Part shown: one piece after another, positions 61,359 through 64,000 of the stretch
Numbering within the stretch: the stretch's first letter is position 1
How the letters are laid out: each line of letters starts with the position of its first letter
Assembly (NCBI GenBank): GCA_021777105.1
Contig: JAIQZQ010000014.1
Span: forward strand, 1 to 64,000
Direction of reading: 5' to 3'
DNA from: Candidatus Anammoxibacter sp.
GTDB taxonomy: Bacteria > Planctomycetota > Brocadiia > Brocadiales > Anammoxibacteraceae
DNA length: 64,000 nt
Notes under the pieces: model-generated
Seen by the model: only the letters and a program-made list of their open reading frames with translations
Told to the model about the DNA's origin: nothing
Databases searched by the model: none
Position numbers and translations under genes: made by a program

Positions 61359-61736
61359 TTATTTCCCTCCTTTAAAATATAAATCCCGAATCTTACAGGC
61401 CTTTTTAACCTCATTTTTATCTAATTTTTGCCTTGTCTTTTGATAAGCAGAGGTAACAATAATTATCTTGTCGTTTTCAAAAAAACAGAAAAATCTCTCT
61501 TTCTTTGGTTTAAACGCATATATTTTATTAATCCTATCTTCAATACGAAATTTTGATGTGTCATAGATGCGTCCATGATCCGATAATCGTTTAACAAGGT
61601 AGAGAAAATTTGCCCTTGTCTGATAATCACATTTTTTATAATACTCGTAAACAGAAGACTCCTTCGGCTTATCCGCATGAAAATAAACAGAATAATATGT
61701 TCCTTTATATATTAATAGATGGTTGTAAATTTTCAT
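61359..61736 (-). CDS. RelE/HigB-like toxin
   Basis: A 125-aa protein. The end of the fold, IYAFKPKKERFFCFFENDKI then IIVTSAYQKTRQKLDKNEV with a late Lys-rich helix, is that of phage-derived Gp49/RelE toxins. It is followed directly by an Xre antitoxin, the HigBA order. The N-terminal SVYFHADKPKESSVYEYYKK is typical of this subgroup. Confidence 0.8.
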   Translation of the reverse strand: MKIYNHLLIYKGTYYSVYFHADKPKESSVYEYYKKCDYQTRANFLYLVKRLSDHGRIYDTSKFRIEDRINKIYAFKPKKERFFCFFENDKIIIVTSAYQKTRQKLDKNEVKKACKIRDLYFKGGK

Positions 61737-62393
61737 TGTATTGTTTAATTCTTTTTATTCAAATGTATCATAATTGAGACATTTGTCAAATGTAATTTAA
61801 ATGCTTTAATTGGACAATTATGTCTATATACATTGATTTTTTATAAAACAAATAAAAAACAAACTGGGTCTTTTTGTGAATATGGGAGTATAGCGAAACC
61901 CAACATTCAATTTGACATGAAAACATTTGATTTGAGTTTGTAAGGCGCAAAGGGTGTTTGTGTTTCTATTTTTCCTTTGCCGCCGCATGGGATGTTGGGT
62001 TTCGCGTCTCTACCCAACCTACAGCCTTGAACTAACGAAAGGGTTGAATATTCGGTTTATCAATATTGCCTGATGCGTAACGTGGTATTTCCTCGCATGA
62101 ATACGCGCGGCTTTAACGTATGATTTATACCTTGCCTGCCACGGCGCGAAGATGCGCCTTTATTTTATAAATTTCAAAATTTTTAAATAATCACAAAGTT
62201 TTTGCTTTTCTTCGTGCTTTTGGGTCTTTGTGGCTAAAATTGCTTTTGATTCTATAAATTAAAGTTTATGCGGAAAAGCTCTATAGATTGATCAAAAATT
62301 GCTAAAATTGCCCATTTAACCCCGCCTGTGAGGCTTGGTAGCGAGGTGAATTGAAACACAGGCAAGGATGCCTGTGCCACTATTTTAAAAATC
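61737..62393. other. Gap upstream of pst operon
   Basis: About 660 bases. GTTGGGT/ACCCAAC at 61994-62018 is a REP-like hairpin of the family at 38634. CACAGGC/GCCTGTG at ~62357-62377 is another palindrome. No gene is supported. Confidence 0.45.
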
Positions 62394-62432
62394 TTAACCA
62401 AAAATTAACAAAACGTTTATATGCAATTAACA
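62394..62432 (+). promoter_or_regulatory. Pho-box-like direct repeats
   Basis: TTAACC-aaaaa-TTAACA-aaacg-TTTATA-tgcaa-TTAACA: four TTAACA-like hexamers with exact 5-base spacers (11-base period), the arrangement bound by PhoP/PhoB dimers. It lies 118 bases before pstS. The match to the TTAACA consensus is 5, 6, 4 and 6 of 6. Confidence 0.55.
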
Positions 62433-62550
62433 ATTAGTTTTTAAAATATGAAAACTAATTTGGAAGAGTGGCGGCTGCGCCTTTTATAGCGCGGAAAACG
62501 TTATTTTGAGTTTTGAGTTAATTGTTTAAATTTTACAGAGGAGATTAGAT

Positions 62551-63597
62551 ATGAGAAAGATATTTTTAGCCGTTGTTGTGTGTGTTGCTTCACTATGGAT
62601 ATCGTTGCCGGCTGAATCTAAAGAGGTTGAGCTGCTGGGGGCCGGGGCGACGTTTCCGTATCCGCTTTATTCAAAGATGTTTGATGTCTACCATAAACAG
62701 AAAGGCGTTAAGATAAACTATCAGGCTATCGGATCAGGCGGGGGTATAAGACAGTTATCGAACAAAACTGTGGATTTTGGAGCTTCAGACGCTTTTATGG
62801 GCGACGAAGCGCTGGCAAAATCTGATAAAGAGATTTTGCATGTTCCGATATGCCTGGGCGCGGTGGTTGTGGCTTTTAATGTGCCGGGCATTTCTGAGAT
62901 GAAGTTTACGCCGGAGATAATAGCGGGCATATATTTGGGCAAAATAAAGGAATGGAACGATCCTGCGATCGCTGAGGCTAATCCCGGTGTTAAATTGCCG
63001 GGCATGAAGATAATAGCCGTTAGAAGATCCGACGGCAGCGGGACAACATTTATTTTTACCGATTATTTAGCAAAAATCAGCAAAGAGTGGAGCGAAAAAG
63101 TCGGCAGGGGCAAGGCTGTTAACTGGCCCGCGGCATTGGGGGCAAAAGGCAACGCCGGAGTCGCCGGCATGGTAAGGCAGCTGCCCGGCGGCATCGGCTA
63201 TATTGAGCTTGCTTACGCCGTGCAAAACAGGATGGCGATTGGCAGTATTAAAAACAAAAGCGGCAATTTTATTAAACCGTCGCTTGAGTCCACATCGCTT
63301 GCCGCTAATATTGAAATGCCGGCCGACGCCCGCGTGTCGGTAACCGATACCGCGTCGGAACAGGGCTACCCAATAAGCGGGTTTACATGGATACTTGTTT
63401 ATAAGGAGCAGGATTATAAAGGCAGAGACAAAGAGAAGATAGACGCAATGGTCGACCTCCTTTCGTGGATGACTTTTCAGGGCCAGGCGTTTGTCAAACC
63501 TTTGCATTACGCTCCATTGCCGGATAAAGCCGTTCAGGTATCAAAGAAGATAATTGAATCCATAACGTTTAAAGGCGAAAAAGTATGGCAAAAGTAG
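62551..63597 (+). CDS. pstS: Phosphate ABC transporter, substrate-binding protein
   Basis: A 348-aa periplasmic protein. After a Sec signal (IFLAVVVCVASLWISLPAES) the binding domain has LGAGATFPYPLYSKMF, YQAIGSGGGIRQL, VDFGASDAFM and RSDGSGTTFIFTDYL, which form the phosphate pocket. GAGGAGATTAGAT gives a strong start. The pstC start lies inside its end, so they are coupled. Expression should rise under phosphate limitation. Confidence 0.96.
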   Translation: MRKIFLAVVVCVASLWISLPAESKEVELLGAGATFPYPLYSKMFDVYHKQKGVKINYQAIGSGGGIRQLSNKTVDFGASDAFMGDEALAKSDKEILHVPICLGAVVVAFNVPGISEMKFTPEIIAGIYLGKIKEWNDPAIAEANPGVKLPGMKIIAVRRSDGSGTTFIFTDYLAKISKEWSEKVGRGKAVNWPAALGAKGNAGVAGMVRQLPGGIGYIELAYAVQNRMAIGSIKNKSGNFIKPSLESTSLAANIEMPADARVSVTDTASEQGYPISGFTWILVYKEQDYKGRDKEKIDAMVDLLSWMTFQGQAFVKPLHYAPLPDKAVQVSKKIIESITFKGEKVWQK

Positions 63598-64000
63598 GCT
63601 ATTTAAGGTCTGATTCATGGTTTAATAAGATAATTTTGTCAGCCGGTATTTGCCTGATTGCCCTTGTGGCGGCTATATTTATTATACTTTTGATAAATTC
63701 CATGCCGTCCATTAAGGCGTTTGGCTTCAAATTTGTTTCAGGCTCCACATGGGATCCTGTTGCCGGCGAGTTTGGAAGCCTGCCGTACCTTGCCGGCACA
63801 TTTATGACGGCGTTTCTGGCGTTGGTTATTTCAATACCGTTCTCATTGGCCATATCAATCGCAATGGGCGTCTATTTTAAAGGCGGCAAAGTCGCCGGGT
63901 TTTTAAAAGGGATGATAGAGCTTTTGGCCGGCATCCCTTCGGTTATTTACGGCTTCTGGGGGCTGTTTGTCCTGACTCCGTTAATAAGAGCTCTGGAAAT
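63585..64000 (+). CDS. pstC: Phosphate ABC transporter permease PstC (partial)
   Basis: The first ~138 codons of a permease, open to the end of the window. Membrane segments lie at ~16-38 and ~70-95. GSTWDPVAGEFGSLPYLAGT and AGIPSVIYGFWGLFVL are PstC marks. It overlaps pstS by 13 bases. Confidence 0.93.
   Translation, partial: MAKVGYLRSDSWFNKIILSAGICLIALVAAIFIILLINSMPSIKAFGFKFVSGSTWDPVAGEFGSLPYLAGTFMTAFLALVISIPFSLAISIAMGVYFKGGKVAGFLKGMIELLAGIPSVIYGFWGLFVLTPLIRALE

Overview
The window comes from an uncultured Gram-negative bacterium. Outer-membrane logic is visible in a TonB/ExbB/ExbD set, a TatC and several lipoprotein-like products. The core genes combine a four-subunit 2-oxoacid:ferredoxin oxidoreductase, a mitochondrial-type aconitase and a PPi-type phosphofructokinase, which suggests an anaerobe or facultative organism of a candidate-phylum or deltaproteobacterial kind. 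The phylum cannot be fixed from the sequence alone. Coding regions are separated by unusually many dispersed repeats, hairpin elements and toxin-antitoxin remnants.

Layout. 0.4-7.9 kb (minus strand): a type IV pilus/type II secretion and c-di-GMP block (GspE/PilB ATPase, prepilin, MshEN-repeat protein, PilZ proteins, receiver protein, sigma-54 activator). 8.2-16.1 kb: a receiver protein with a Cys-rich tail, aconitase, and korD-korA-korB plus a GNAT-KorC fusion. 16.5-23.2 kb: TonB-like protein, ExbB, ExbD, a cNMP-FHA sensor, a TPR protein, an ABC-2 permease and a TatC carrying a periplasmic FecR-like tail. 23.2-29.5 kb: a toxin-antitoxin and repeat zone with several broken genes, including a decayed copy of the TatC-FecR 3' end. 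28-37 kb: minus-strand accessory genes (a ribokinase/PRTase/HAD/sensor operon, small unknowns, a secreted PSD-like protein) with attC-like hairpins. 37.6-46.8 kb: a TauE/SafE permease, a higBA locus split by a 184-bp hairpin element, a 1150-aa metallophosphoesterase-NACHT-SUMF1 protein, PIN and MNT/HEPN modules, a lipoprotein and Pcm. 47-54.3 kb: an acyl-CoA synthetase, then thiolase, a zinc-ribbon/DUF35-HBD fusion, an HMG-CoA-reductase-like protein and PPi-PFK. 54.4-60.6 kb: an apparent chromosomal integron. Four minus-strand cassettes (PhyH dioxygenase; a three-TIR-fold gene pair; an Mrr-like nuclease; an Rx4H protein) are bounded by matched core sites and end at the C-terminal remnant of an integron integrase on the plus strand. 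61-64 kb: a toxin-antitoxin pair, then pstS-pstC behind a four-hexamer Pho box.

The strongest leads are: (1) the integron reading of 54.4-60.6 kb, because paired 7-8 bp core sites bracket each gene unit; (2) the cassette-borne gene pair with two TIR domains plus a third TIR-like protein, a candidate anti-phage module; (3) a small hairpin element with a conserved core and divergent but self-complementary arms, caught inside higB; (4) several gene fusions (GNAT-KorC, TatC-FecR, DUF35-HBD). All functions are inferred from sequence; nothing was searched against a database.
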